DNA of 64,000 nt from Elizabethkingia sp. YR214 (GCF_003058195.1 NZ_QBUH01000002.1:558001-622000); one strand, 5' to 3'; counted from the first letter of the stretch, positions 43,221-51,762 are shown. The notes: generated by a model from the letters alone, not told the origin. Translations and numbers: made by a program.

Positions 43221-43937
43221 ATGAGAACAAACATTAAACCTAAAACCTATTTTGAAAATTACTTAGAACTGGAATTAGATGATATTAACTACTTTGAAAG
43301 TTCTTTACAAAATGGAGAAGTAAAAGAAGAGATGATCTCTTCTGTGAAGAGAAAACTCTTTACTGAATCTCTACACGTATTAATTGCAAAGTATTCTTCA
43401 GGTGCTCCTATAGAAGAACTAAAAAGCACATTCCCACAAGTTATAAATTATTTTAAAAATGGATGGAAAGATAAAGGTAACACCCCAGAAGACAATATAC
43501 ATTTCGATAATTATATTTTAATGTTATGGATGCTATCCTTAGGTATATTATTAGATATTGAAAATGCTGAGTTCGAAAAAATTGTTGAAGTTTTAGATCA
43601 TAGCAATCGCGAAGACTATTTTTTTGATAAGATTATAGCTTACAAAATTCCTCAAAGAAATATTTCTAGCCACATTACTTATCCTGATCATTTCGCATTT
43701 CTAACAAATTTAATCGATAATAGAGATGTTACTATATTAAAAGATTATCTGGATAAAAACTGGTATACTAGTATGAGACTTACTTATTGGTATGATAGTG
43801 ATAAAAACAAGCATGAAACATTCTTCGGCTACTGGAGCTTTGAAAGTGCTGCTTTTATAAAAATATTAAATTTAGATGATAGTATAATAGAAAAACAAGA
43901 ATATTACCCTTATGATTTAGTACATTGGAATAATTAA
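43221..43937 (+). CDS. PoNi-type immunity protein (DUF1910/DUF1911)
   Basis: This 238-residue helical protein starts 23 bases after the toxin gene. Its N-terminal part fits DUF1910, and its C-terminal part fits DUF1911 with the diagnostic GYWSFESAAFIKILNLDDS and YYPYDLVHW. These two domains define immunity proteins for PoNe DNases. It is expected to bind the toxin domain of the PAAR-like effector in the cytoplasm and protect the producer. Base composition is more AT-rich than the structural T6SS genes, as often seen for exchangeable toxin/immunity tails. Confidence 0.85.
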   Translation: MRTNIKPKTYFENYLELELDDINYFESSLQNGEVKEEMISSVKRKLFTESLHVLIAKYSSGAPIEELKSTFPQVINYFKNGWKDKGNTPEDNIHFDNYILMLWMLSLGILLDIENAEFEKIVEVLDHSNREDYFFDKIIAYKIPQRNISSHITYPDHFAFLTNLIDNRDVTILKDYLDKNWYTSMRLTYWYDSDKNKHETFFGYWSFESAAFIKILNLDDSIIEKQEYYPYDLVHWNN

Positions 43938-43938
43938 A

Positions 43939-44070
43939 TTGCTTTATTTTCAAAATAATACAACACGTGAGTATTTAGATTCTAATAATATTGTCCAATC
44001 ATTGGATGTACACAATTTTGTTTTTGTTGCAGATATCGATTTTGCGATAATGGGCTCCATAAAATTATGA
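43939..44070 (+). pseudogene. Decayed partial copy of YezG-family immunity gene
   Basis: Bases 43960-44054 align closely with 44902-44990 inside the intact YezG-type gene: both encode EYLDSNN(I/V)VQSLDVHNF followed by a divergent stretch and FAIM. The copy has a 6-base in-frame insertion, lacks the start and N-terminal third, loses the C-terminal third, and hits a TGA at 44068. The upstream frame has no ATG. This is a truncated duplicate, probably left by recombination in the immunity array. Confidence 0.8.
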
Positions 44071-44107
44071 ACGTAGACCTATTTTAATTTTATAAAATAA
44101 AAATAAT

Positions 44108-44728
44108 ATGGAGACAATCCAACAATTCATTAACAGAAATATAAGTACCTATCAACAGCATGGTAATGTTTCTGAAGAAACAATAGCAAAATATGATAAA
44201 TTATTTAAAGGAAAATTTCCACAGGAAATAATATGGATATGGCGGAATATGGGTTTCGGTGTCTTTGAAGATGGCTATTTGCAAATTGTAAACCCTGAAG
44301 AATATGCTTTTGCATTTGATTATGTAGACAAGATTCTAGAGCCAACAATTATTTGGGGGATTACTGCATTAGGTGATTTATTATTATGGGAAGGAAATAA
44401 AAATTGGACTATTTCTGAAGATGAAGGAAATAGAGTAAAAATAATAAATATTAGAAAGTGCCAAAGTCGTGCATTAAATTCAATGCAAGGAACTCTAGAT
44501 GTTTTTTTTGATGAATATTTTATAGGCCATAAAGACTACTTTGATTCCAAAGCATTTTTAGAAATTAAAGGAAAAATGCTAAAATTAGAGTATGGTCAAT
44601 GTTATGGCTATGTCCCAGCATTATCTTTAGGTGGAAAAGTTTCAAATAATAACTTACAGATTGTAGATGTAAAATCATATATAGAAGTAATTGGGCAATC
44701 TGTAGGTAAGATTATTGATTTAGGATAG
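44108..44728 (+). CDS. GAD-like/DUF1851 (Tdi1-type) immunity protein
   Basis: This 206-residue protein has an N-terminal GAD-like domain (FINRNISTYQQHG, PQEIIWIWRNMGFGVFEDGYLQIVNPEEY) and a C-terminal DUF1851 domain (LEYGQCYGYVPALSLGGK). This pair is known from the Tdi immunity proteins that neutralise Tde DNase effectors and is common in immunity arrays. No cognate toxin lies in the window, so it is probably an orphan that protects against toxins of other strains. It is preceded by a 170-base gap holding the YezG remnant. Confidence 0.78.
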   Translation: METIQQFINRNISTYQQHGNVSEETIAKYDKLFKGKFPQEIIWIWRNMGFGVFEDGYLQIVNPEEYAFAFDYVDKILEPTIIWGITALGDLLLWEGNKNWTISEDEGNRVKIINIRKCQSRALNSMQGTLDVFFDEYFIGHKDYFDSKAFLEIKGKMLKLEYGQCYGYVPALSLGGKVSNNNLQIVDVKSYIEVIGQSVGKIIDLG

Positions 44729-44787
44729 ATTTGTAACTTACAAACTATTAAAAGCATCTTGTTGTCCAGTTTTTAAAAACTAAAAAT

Positions 44788-45132
44788 ATGACAGTTGACG
44801 AGATTTATTTATTAATAGCTCAAAATATTGCAAACAGTATCCAAAGTGAGGACTGGAAAAAAGCTACTCTTAATATTCAGGGAGATGACACCTATGTTGA
44901 CACAACAGGTGAGTATTTAGATTCCAATAATGTTGTCCAATCATTGGATGTACATAATTTTGATGCAGAAGTTAATTTTGCAATAATGGAACTTCATGAG
45001 ATCACAACAGAAGGTGGCAATAACAAATGGAATAAAGCTATTTTCACATTAACACCAGACGGAGATTTTGATATGGAGTTTATTTGGGATCAGGAATTAC
45101 AAAATGAAATTGATCGACTGGCTAATGAATAA
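44788..45132 (+). CDS. YezG-family (DUF600) immunity protein, first copy
   Basis: This 114-residue protein matches the YezG/DUF600 family: MTVDEIYLLIAQNIANSI at the start, then VHNFDAEVNFAIMELHE, and the WNKAIFTLTPDGDFDMEF hallmark. YezG in Bacillus neutralises the YeeF LXG DNase; homologues occur in immunity arrays. Its toxin is not in the window. A partial copy of its middle lies at 43960-44054. It is 8 bases upstream of a second family member. Confidence 0.78.
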   Translation: MTVDEIYLLIAQNIANSIQSEDWKKATLNIQGDDTYVDTTGEYLDSNNVVQSLDVHNFDAEVNFAIMELHEITTEGGNNKWNKAIFTLTPDGDFDMEFIWDQELQNEIDRLANE

Positions 45133-45140
45133 TAAATATT

Positions 45141-45563
45141 ATGACAATCGAAAATAATCTAAATCAAATCTTATCATCCACAATAGATAATATACCAACA
45201 GACCAATGGGATAACTTTTCTCTCAATATTTGTGCATTAAATAAAATGATTGCCATAAAAGCATTCTATGAAGCAGAAGGAAAATTTATATCTTTTGATC
45301 CGGAAGAAAATGGGAATGATATTACAATGAAAATTAAGACCTTGAGAGAAGAAATGTATAAAACATCACCTAATAAGGGAGCTTGGTATATGGCTATGTT
45401 TACAGTGATGAATGATGGTCATTTTGATTCTTCTTTCGATTATGATAATAAACCTGAATTCAAATATGAACCTAGTAAAGACAAATTTTTAGATGATCTA
45501 AATGTATTTCCAAGACAAAAAGAATTAATACCTGAATGGCTGAAGGAAATAATCAAGTCTTAG
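45141..45563 (+). CDS. YezG-family (DUF600) immunity protein, second copy
   Basis: This 140-residue protein is a divergent relative of the preceding gene: similar N-terminus (NNLNQILSSTIDNIPTDQWDNF), LREEMYKTSP region, and the family hallmark WYMAMFTVMNDGHFDSSFDYD. It has a longer C-terminal tail. The two probably arose by old duplication or separate capture and recognise different nuclease toxins. It is the last gene of the T6SS cargo/immunity island and is followed by a strong terminator. Confidence 0.75.
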   Translation: MTIENNLNQILSSTIDNIPTDQWDNFSLNICALNKMIAIKAFYEAEGKFISFDPEENGNDITMKIKTLREEMYKTSPNKGAWYMAMFTVMNDGHFDSSFDYDNKPEFKYEPSKDKFLDDLNVFPRQKELIPEWLKEIIKS

Positions 45564-45873
45564 CTCTAAACAACTAATATTCATTCATTCATAAAAATAA
45601 AACCTCCTGAAATCAGGAGGTTTTATTTTTTACTCTTAAACCTGGGAATTCAGCAATCTACATATCAGAAGGCATATCCTAAAATTTGGACTATCGATAA
45701 TAGAAGATTAACCACTTTTTCTTCTTATTTTCGTTTCATAAGCCAATATTTAAGATTCAGATGCTCATAATGACGATTGAGCTGCCAATCGCATAAAAAC
45801 TATTTGGAAATAACGAAATTTGTTAGCTGAAAACTATGTTTAAAAGTCTCTGAAGAATTGAGACATGTGAAGT
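45564..45873. other. Gene-free stretch after T6SS island
   Basis: This 310-base stretch holds the terminator at 45599-45624 and the upstream region of the LytS-like gene. TATGTTTA about 45 bases before that gene is one mismatch from TAnnTTTG. Nothing else is seen. Confidence 0.5.
45599..45624 (+). terminator. Terminator ending the T6SS cargo/immunity island
   Basis: Perfect 11-bp arms AAAACCTCCTG / CAGGAGGTTTT with an AAAT loop are followed by ATTTTTT, 36 bases after the last immunity gene. Confidence 0.9.
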
Positions 45874-46971
45874 ATGAAAAGAACAAACGAAGTCTTTTTT
45901 AAAAACCACTGGAAACGGGTATTAATTATCCTGCCTGCATTTGTCATATTGTATCTGATTAGTTACATTATGGATCCCTTTTCGGAATATGCCCGAACTT
46001 TTTTTTCCAGACCACTAACCGACATTTTAACAGATTTCGGGATTACGCTTATCTTCTGTACAATTGTCTGCGAAATCAGTATTATGATTAGTAACTGGAT
46101 GGATCGAAAATTACCCTGGATAGAACATTCAAGAAAAAGATTTGTAATAGAAACCCTCCTAAACTTCGTTGCTGTACTTGGTATAGTCTTCATAATTTTT
46201 TCAATTTACTCTTACTACGTACCGGAAGCAGGTATGCATTCAGTTCTTACTGATGCCAAATATATCCAGGAGACCAGGGAGATTATGCAGCAACTTCTCA
46301 TTACATTGATAGTAACATTCCTGGTAATGGTTATCAATACCGGAAACAGTATTCTATTAAAATGGAAAAACACCGCTGTAAGAGCAGCAGAATCCGATAG
46401 AATAGCAATGGAAGCAGAGTTACAATCCCTAAAGTTACAATTAGACCCTCATTTTGTATTCAACAATCTGAGTGTTCTGTCCGAACTGATTCTGAGAGAT
46501 CAGCAATTGGGCTATGAATATGCCGAAAACTTCACGAAGATATACCGTTATATGCTGGTGAACTCAAAAAAAAATGTTATACACCTGGAGGAAGAAATAA
46601 AGTTTCTGAATGCCTATATTTTTCTGTTAAAGCAACGGGTAGGCGAGGGCCTGGTATTCGAAATTGATATAGATCGAAACCAGTATTTAAACAGTCTTCC
46701 ACCACTAACGTTACAATTACTGGTGGAGAATGCAATGAAGCATAACAAAACTTCCAAAAATGATCCTTTGCATTTAAAAATCTATAGTAATAGCGAACAT
46801 AGTATTGTTATTGAAAACAACTTCAACCCACTGGAAACCAATACACCATCTTCGGGAATTGGTCTGGAGAATATCGCCCGAAGATACCGCTTGCTAGGCG
46901 CTGCAAAACCTGAAATTTTTCAGGATGACCAAATATTTAAAGTTACTGTTCCATTAATTGAATTAAAATAA
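45874..46971 (+). CDS. LytS/YehU-type sensor histidine kinase
   Basis: This 365-residue membrane kinase has about four TM segments (first at about 16-33, then near 50-72, 90-110 and 142-160) and a His_kinase domain with LKLQLDPHFVFNNLSVLSEL (His193). A C-terminal ATPase follows with LVENAMKHNK (N-box) and SSGIGLENIARRY. It partners with the LytTR regulator 7 bases downstream. The sensed signal is unknown. Confidence 0.9.
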   Translation: MKRTNEVFFKNHWKRVLIILPAFVILYLISYIMDPFSEYARTFFSRPLTDILTDFGITLIFCTIVCEISIMISNWMDRKLPWIEHSRKRFVIETLLNFVAVLGIVFIIFSIYSYYVPEAGMHSVLTDAKYIQETREIMQQLLITLIVTFLVMVINTGNSILLKWKNTAVRAAESDRIAMEAELQSLKLQLDPHFVFNNLSVLSELILRDQQLGYEYAENFTKIYRYMLVNSKKNVIHLEEEIKFLNAYIFLLKQRVGEGLVFEIDIDRNQYLNSLPPLTLQLLVENAMKHNKTSKNDPLHLKIYSNSEHSIVIENNFNPLETNTPSSGIGLENIARRYRLLGAAKPEIFQDDQIFKVTVPLIELK

Positions 46972-46978
46972 TAAGCAT

Positions 46979-47740
46979 ATGAATATTTTAATCATAGAAG
47001 ACGAAAGACCTAATGCGGAAAGGTTAACACGACTTATTCAGGATATAAAACCTCAGGCCAAAATACTAAGCGTACTGGAAAGCGTAAGTGAAAGTGTTGA
47101 ATGGTTGGAAAGCAATGATAAACCCGATCTTATTATGATGGATATTAAACTATCCGATGGGCTTAGCTTTGAAATCTTTGATAAAACCCAGCTGGTAGAT
47201 GTACCTATTATTTTTACAACAGCTTATGATGAGTATGCAATAAAAGCATTCAAGCAATACAGCATAGATTATCTACTGAAACCCGTAGATAAAGAGGAAC
47301 TGAGCATAGCTTTTGAAAAATATGATCAGCTTGATATATTGGTGAATAAAGCGATTAATCCTTCAATTGAAAAATTGCTGGATGAGTTCCGTCCCAAAAG
47401 TTACCGGACACGTTTTCTGTTATCATACAGAGATGGTTTCAAAACTGTAATGGTAAGTGATGTGCTGTATTTCTATTCAGAACAAAAAATAACCAAAGCC
47501 AGACTTGCCGACAATACCGACGAAATTATTCCGCATACAATGGATGAACTGGAGCAGCAACTTGATCCCAAATTATTCTTCAGAGCCAACAGACAGTTCA
47601 TTATTTGTATTAACGCTGTTGAGCATGTTTATAATTATTTCAATAATAAGCTTAAAGTTGCTATGAAAAAGAATAACGATGTAGAAATTATTATAAGCCG
47701 CGACAAAGCACCTTTACTTAAAAACTGGATGGGATATTAA
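46979..47740 (+). CDS. LytTR-family response regulator
   Basis: This 253-residue regulator has a receiver domain (1-120; EDE acidic pocket, phospho-acceptor Asp in LIMMDIKLSDG, TTAYDEYAIKAF, DYLLKPVDK) and a LytTR DNA-binding domain (about 145-250; RFLLSYRDGFKTV, FFRANRQFIICINAVEH). It forms a two-component operon with the kinase upstream. Targets unknown; no paired direct repeats typical of LytTR sites are obvious nearby. Confidence 0.92.
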   Translation: MNILIIEDERPNAERLTRLIQDIKPQAKILSVLESVSESVEWLESNDKPDLIMMDIKLSDGLSFEIFDKTQLVDVPIIFTTAYDEYAIKAFKQYSIDYLLKPVDKEELSIAFEKYDQLDILVNKAINPSIEKLLDEFRPKSYRTRFLLSYRDGFKTVMVSDVLYFYSEQKITKARLADNTDEIIPHTMDELEQQLDPKLFFRANRQFIICINAVEHVYNYFNNKLKVAMKKNNDVEIIISRDKAPLLKNWMGY

Positions 47741-47768
47741 TGATATTTCATTTCATCTCATCAATAAT

Positions 47769-47796
47769 AAAACCGTTGTCTTATGGCAACGGTTTT
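47769..47796. terminator. Bidirectional terminator between lytTR and mgtC genes
   Basis: Perfect 10-bp arms AAAACCGTTG / CAACGGTTTT with an 8-nt loop lie between convergent genes. AATTTT follows on the plus strand and a T-rich stretch on the minus strand. Confidence 0.85.
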
Positions 47797-47819
47797 AATT
47801 TTCACAGAAGATTCTATAT

Positions 47820-48452
47820 CTAGAGAACCAGCTCTGTAATATTTTTATCATTCAACAAAACTTTTGAACAAACTTTATGATTTTTTGCGGCGCCCTGCAC
47901 ACGCCATGTAACCGTGAACAAATCTCCCTGCTTAATCTGTTTACCCAACATCGGTCTTAGGTGGTGTTCTCTGAAAATAGTTTCATATTTTTCTATTGCT
48001 TCATCATTATAAGGAATTGTAATCCGATAAACATGAAGAGAACTGATCTTATCTATTATATTCTGAACATACTTTAGACTAATTAGTAATACTATAACTA
48101 CGGCCATTCCATAGCCAGCTTCAACATAATATCCGGCACCTATCGTCATCCCCAGAGCAGCACATATCCATATCGTAACAGCAGTTGTAAGTCCGGATAC
48201 TCTGTTTTCTTCTTTAAAAATTACACCAGCACCCACAAAACCTATTCCGGTAATAATATTAGCTGCAATACGATCTGGGCTTCCCGGACCACCAAGACTT
48301 CTGGACAACATGGTAAACATACACGATCCAAGTGTTACAAGAATCATTGTACGAAGCCCCGCTGCTTTCAGCTGATATTCTCTTTCAATCCCGATAATGC
48401 CACCCACAAATACAGAGGCTAATATTAGCAGGATTTCATAACCTATTTCCAT
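47820..48452 (-). CDS. MgtC/SapB-family membrane protein
   Basis: This 210-residue protein has an N-terminal membrane domain of about four TMs with the MgtC hallmarks GGIIGIEREYQLKAAGLRTM, RIAANIITGIGFVGAGVIF and GLTTAVTIWICAALGM, then a soluble ACT-like C-terminal domain (about 135-210). MgtC proteins affect Mg2+ homeostasis and ATP synthase in pathogens; many MgtC/SapB members are of unknown role. No magnesium riboswitch-like leader is evident upstream. Confidence 0.88.
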   Translation of the reverse strand: MEIGYEILLILASVFVGGIIGIEREYQLKAAGLRTMILVTLGSCMFTMLSRSLGGPGSPDRIAANIITGIGFVGAGVIFKEENRVSGLTTAVTIWICAALGMTIGAGYYVEAGYGMAVVIVLLISLKYVQNIIDKISSLHVYRITIPYNDEAIEKYETIFREHHLRPMLGKQIKQGDLFTVTWRVQGAAKNHKVCSKVLLNDKNITELVL

Positions 48453-48772
48453 GATTTATTTTTTTCTTTAAAATTAATAAATAGATTTTCAGATACGGGG
48501 AATAAATAATAAAATAATTCCTTTTCACTCCTGTTACTACAGAAAATATAATCCCGGATATTTATTCTGTATCCGGGATTCTGTATTTTTTTTATTTTCT
48601 CAGTATTCTTTTCCGAAATTACAATAGCAAATATTATTTCCCTTACAAAAATAAGTACTGAAATTATTCAGGCTTTATGTAAAGCTTTCATCCAATACAA
48701 CAGTACAAGTCCCTAAAGAACAAAAACTGTTTTCTTCTTTATAATATATTGCTTTGTTGTATTTTCTACTGG
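48453..48772. other. Gene-free stretch with a hairpin (48550-48580)
   Basis: This 320-base AT-rich gap lies between mgtC and the UspA gene, both on the minus strand. It contains perfect 11-bp arms AATCCCGGATA / TATCCGGGATT with a 9-nt loop at 48550-48580. A long T-run (TATTTTTTTT) follows on the plus strand; the minus side has only ATATTTT. It may terminate the UspA transcript, 190 bases after its stop, or a plus-strand transcript not identified. Confidence 0.5.
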
Positions 48773-49594
48773 TTAAACAGGTATTGATAATAATGGAATA
48801 TTATTACCCGATGCCATAATGCTTGTTTTACTTCTGTGTATAACCGATTCCCAAAAACCATATTTATGAGGAACCATCACAAGCAAATCTGCCTGTATAT
48901 TATCTATTTCATCCTTTATAGCAGCAATTACATTATCGGAAAGTACATTTTTATAATAATGGCTAATGCCTGCCAGTCCGTTGTCCATACTGAGTTTCCG
49001 TTCTTCTACAGCAGCATCCGTCTGTAATTTTTTCAAAACAGACTCTACCGTAAATATTTCTATCTGAGCCCCAAATACAGAGGCAAAATCACGGAGTTTT
49101 TCCGGAAATGTTTCGGAAATATTTTTATCAAAATCACATGCATAAAGTATGTTCTTCACCGGATTATAATGTAGATTTTCAGGAACTGCCAACACCGGAA
49201 TTTTCAGACGATGTATGACTTTAGTTGTTGTATTTCCCATTAACTGTTGTTCCAGGCTTTTATTGCTCATCCCCATTACCAGCATATCTGCCTGCCAGGT
49301 TTCGGCACACAAGGAGAGTTCGGTATATATATCACCTGATGCAAAATGTCGGATTACCTTAATACCATAGGTTTGGGATAGTGCATAAGCGCTGTCTTCA
49401 AAATTATCTTTAGCTTTCTCAAAAATACTATCCATGGATTCTACGGAAAGTCTTGCATTCAGAGCATGGATAGATATATTGTGTAAATGGAATAAAACAA
49501 GCTCTATATTATGAGTTGCTGCTACTTCAGCAGCATAGAGCATAGCATTTTGCCCGGCTGCTGAATAATCTGTTGCTACAATTATTCTGTTCAT
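48773..49594 (-). CDS. Universal stress protein, two UspA domains
   Basis: This 273-residue cytoplasmic protein consists of two Usp domains. The first (1-145) has IIVATDYSAAGQNAMLYA and the ATP-binding-like end VMGMSNKSLEQQLMGNTTTKVI. The second (about 150-273) has ILYACDFDKNISE and a degenerate end LVMVPHKYGFWESVIHRSKTS. Tandem Usp proteins act in general stress survival. The nucleotide site looks intact only in the first domain. Single-gene unit. Confidence 0.88.
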   Translation of the reverse strand: MNRIIVATDYSAAGQNAMLYAAEVAATHNIELVLFHLHNISIHALNARLSVESMDSIFEKAKDNFEDSAYALSQTYGIKVIRHFASGDIYTELSLCAETWQADMLVMGMSNKSLEQQLMGNTTTKVIHRLKIPVLAVPENLHYNPVKNILYACDFDKNISETFPEKLRDFASVFGAQIEIFTVESVLKKLQTDAAVEERKLSMDNGLAGISHYYKNVLSDNVIAAIKDEIDNIQADLLVMVPHKYGFWESVIHRSKTSIMASGNNIPLLSIPV

Positions 49595-49671
49595 ATCAAA
49601 AAAGTTTGTATTAATATACGAAATCCCCGGCAGAACTAGCCGGCCAGGAATCTCTATCTATGGAGTTTCAA

Positions 49672-50256
49672 TTACTTACCAATCGGAATAGCATATCCCA
49701 GAGAGAATATAAATCCACGATTTTTAATGCTTTCTCCTTTTACATCAGAGATATTGCTTAGTCCAAGATTGTATCGCCCGTCTACGATTAGCTTACCAGG
49801 TCCTGCAGGTATTGCAGCTCCCAATCCCATTTGTAGCCCAAAGTCAACACTTTTTGTTTTTCCCAAAGCTTCTTTTACTTTATTACTCTGTCCCAGGCGG
49901 AAACCAATAGAAGGCCCTGCGTTCACATATACCGGACCAAAACTATACTTTAGTAATACAGGTATTTCCAAGTAATTCATGTTATAGGTCGTTCTGCTGG
50001 CGCCTGCCGGCTTAAATGCAACTCCTTTCTGTATATAGTTAAGCTCCGGCTGAATTGAGAAACCATCTTTTCCTACAGGGATATTAACTCCTAAACCTGC
50101 CTGAAAACCTACTTTTGATTTTTCACCACCAACACTTTTTATAGATTGTGTTGCAACATTAATACCTGCTTTAGGAATTAGTTCAATACTTTGTGCATTT
50201 ACACTAATTGCCCCAATTCCAAATGTGAATGCTACCGCTAATAATACTTTTTTCAT
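49672..50256 (-). CDS. Outer-membrane beta-barrel (porin-family) protein
   Basis: This 194-residue protein has a signal peptide (MKKVLLAVAFTFGIGAISVNAQ) and alternating amphipathic strands typical of the OMP_b-brl family of small 8-stranded barrels (GFQAGLGVNIPVGKDGFSIQ, YLEIPVLLKYSFGPVYVNAG). It ends near the C-terminus without a charged tail (GYAIPIGK). It probably sits in the outer membrane; function is unknown. A TAnnTTTG -7 element lies 33 bases upstream. Confidence 0.85.
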   Translation of the reverse strand: MKKVLLAVAFTFGIGAISVNAQSIELIPKAGINVATQSIKSVGGEKSKVGFQAGLGVNIPVGKDGFSIQPELNYIQKGVAFKPAGASRTTYNMNYLEIPVLLKYSFGPVYVNAGPSIGFRLGQSNKVKEALGKTKSVDFGLQMGLGAAIPAGPGKLIVDGRYNLGLSNISDVKGESIKNRGFIFSLGYAIPIGK

Positions 50257-50288
50257 TGTTTCTAATTTTTTCTTGATTAAAACTGAAG

Positions 50289-50296
50289 CAAATCTA
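50289..50296 (-). promoter_or_regulatory. -7 promoter element of OMP gene
   Basis: On the minus strand this reads TAGATTTG, an exact TAnnTTTG match 33 bases upstream of the ATG at 50256. A -33 TTG at standard spacing is not clear. Confidence 0.5.
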
Positions 50297-50476
50297 CAAT
50301 CACCGGTAAAGGATGATAAACGTTATTTTACCGAAACGGAAATACTTAGTTCCCAAACGTATTCCTGCACAACTGAAGCGTAAAACCTTTACTACAAACA
50401 AAAATCAGAGAATATTGCATTCTGAAATACAGCCTTTTACATTACATAAGATCCTGTTTCATAACATAGAAATAAA

Positions 50477-50497
50477 GCCCAATCTTTTCGGTTGGGC
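50477..50497 (+). promoter_or_regulatory. Hairpin upstream of RND efflux operon
   Basis: GCCCAATC pairs with GGTTGGGC (one G-U) around a 5-nt loop. No U-run follows. It lies about 100 bases before the adaptor start and could be an operator dyad or a leader structure. Confidence 0.4.
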
Positions 50498-50598
50498 CAC
50501 ATTACATTTCAGAGGCCAATATTTCCGTTTCGGTCAGATAATCGGATTTATACTCTTAAATCATGGTTTCCTTTGCATGCAAATTAAATGTCAGATAT

Positions 50599-51726
50599 AT
50601 GATTACAAAAATGAGAAAACCGGGCTCTTTATTATTAGCTGCAGCAGTAGCGATGTTTCTTTCATCGTGTGGACAAAGCAGCTCTAATTCTGCAGCCGGA
50701 GAATTACCTGCACCCGAAACAGACTTTGTAACCCTTAGTCAGGGAACAGGAAATACACAAAAAGAATACCCTGGTAATATCGAGGGTATTGTAAATGTTG
50801 ATGTAAAACCTCAGGTAACCGGTTATTTACAGGCTGTATTAGTAAAAGAAGGGCAGTATGTACAAAAAGGACAGCCTTTATTCAGAATAATGCCGGATGT
50901 ATATAATGAACAGGTGAAAAATAGTGATGCCGGATTAAAATCCGCACTTGCGGCTCAGGCAACAGCCAAACTGGAAGTTGAAAAACTACGTCCTCTTGTA
51001 GATGGCAAGGTAGTTTCCGATATGCAGCTAAAAACAGCTCAGGCTAATTATAATGCTGCTACAGCACAAGTAGAACAGGCAAAAGCAGCACTGGGATCTT
51101 CAAGAATCAATGCCAATTTCACACTTATAAAAGCCCCTGTAAGCGGCTATATCGGTCGTATTCCGAACCGTGCAGGTACGCTGGTATCACCTACAGACAC
51201 AGTAGCGCTGACTACACTTTCAGACATCAGTACAGTACAGGTTTATTTCTCAATAAGCGAGGCTAATTATATCACTTACAGTAAAGAAGGAATTTTCTCA
51301 GGAGATTCCGGAAATATCCAGCTGATCCTTGCAGACGGATCAATATACAACCAAAAAGGCAGAGTAGAAGCGGGGAGTGGTAATATAGATAAGGTAACAG
51401 GAAGTATTACAATGAAAGCTGTTTTTCCTAATCCCGATAAGCTTCTGCGTTCCGGTGGTGCCGGAAAAATTGTGATCGGAAGAACAGTAGACAATATTGT
51501 AGAGCTTCCTATTACAAGTGTAAAAGACATTCAGGATAAATTCTTTGTATTCAAACTTGCCGACAGCAGCAAAGTTGCAATGGTACCAATCCAGATTGAT
51601 GGAAAAAACAAAGACACTTATTATGTAAAATCGGGAGTAAAAGCAGGAGACAAAATCGCACTGAACAGAATCGATATGCTGCAGGACGGGATGAAGGTAC
51701 AACCAAAGAAAGTACCCGCAAAATAA
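50599..51726 (+). CDS. RND efflux periplasmic adaptor (membrane-fusion lipoprotein)
   Basis: This is about 375 residues of the AcrA/MexA type. It has a lipoprotein signal (LLLAAAVAMFLSSC), then a lipoyl half-motif (GNIEGIVNVDVKPQVTGYL, VKEGQYVQKGQPLFRI), a helical hairpin (about 95-165), the second lipoyl half (NANFTLIKAPVSGYIGRI), a beta-barrel and a membrane-proximal domain. Starts at 50599 or 50611 both give a normal signal peptide; an upstream start at 50563 adds a polar stretch and is rejected. It links the inner-membrane pump to the outer-membrane channel encoded downstream. Confidence 0.9.
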   Translation: MITKMRKPGSLLLAAAVAMFLSSCGQSSSNSAAGELPAPETDFVTLSQGTGNTQKEYPGNIEGIVNVDVKPQVTGYLQAVLVKEGQYVQKGQPLFRIMPDVYNEQVKNSDAGLKSALAAQATAKLEVEKLRPLVDGKVVSDMQLKTAQANYNAATAQVEQAKAALGSSRINANFTLIKAPVSGYIGRIPNRAGTLVSPTDTVALTTLSDISTVQVYFSISEANYITYSKEGIFSGDSGNIQLILADGSIYNQKGRVEAGSGNIDKVTGSITMKAVFPNPDKLLRSGGAGKIVIGRTVDNIVELPITSVKDIQDKFFVFKLADSSKVAMVPIQIDGKNKDTYYVKSGVKAGDKIALNRIDMLQDGMKVQPKKVPAK

Positions 51727-51762
51727 TCCCACAGAGAATAATTACTTATTAAAAACGAAATT

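Larger units (their letters stand above)
50257..50598. other. Divergent control region of OMP gene and RND operon
   Basis: This 342-base stretch has no supportable gene; an open frame across it shows no family features. It holds the -7 element for the OMP gene (50289-50296, minus), a hairpin at 50477-50497, and the upstream region of the RND operon, with TACATTTC just after the hairpin (one mismatch from TAnnTTTG). Confidence 0.5.

Noticed and set aside
44108-44728. DUF1851 gene as a toxin with the YezG genes as its immunity
   Set aside because: GAD-like/DUF1851 proteins are known as immunity proteins, and no nuclease motif is visible.
50313-50687. 124-codon open frame upstream of and overlapping the RND adaptor gene
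   Set aside because: Low-complexity translation with no domain, and it runs out of frame across the adaptor's lipoprotein signal; the adaptor frame is clearly the real one.
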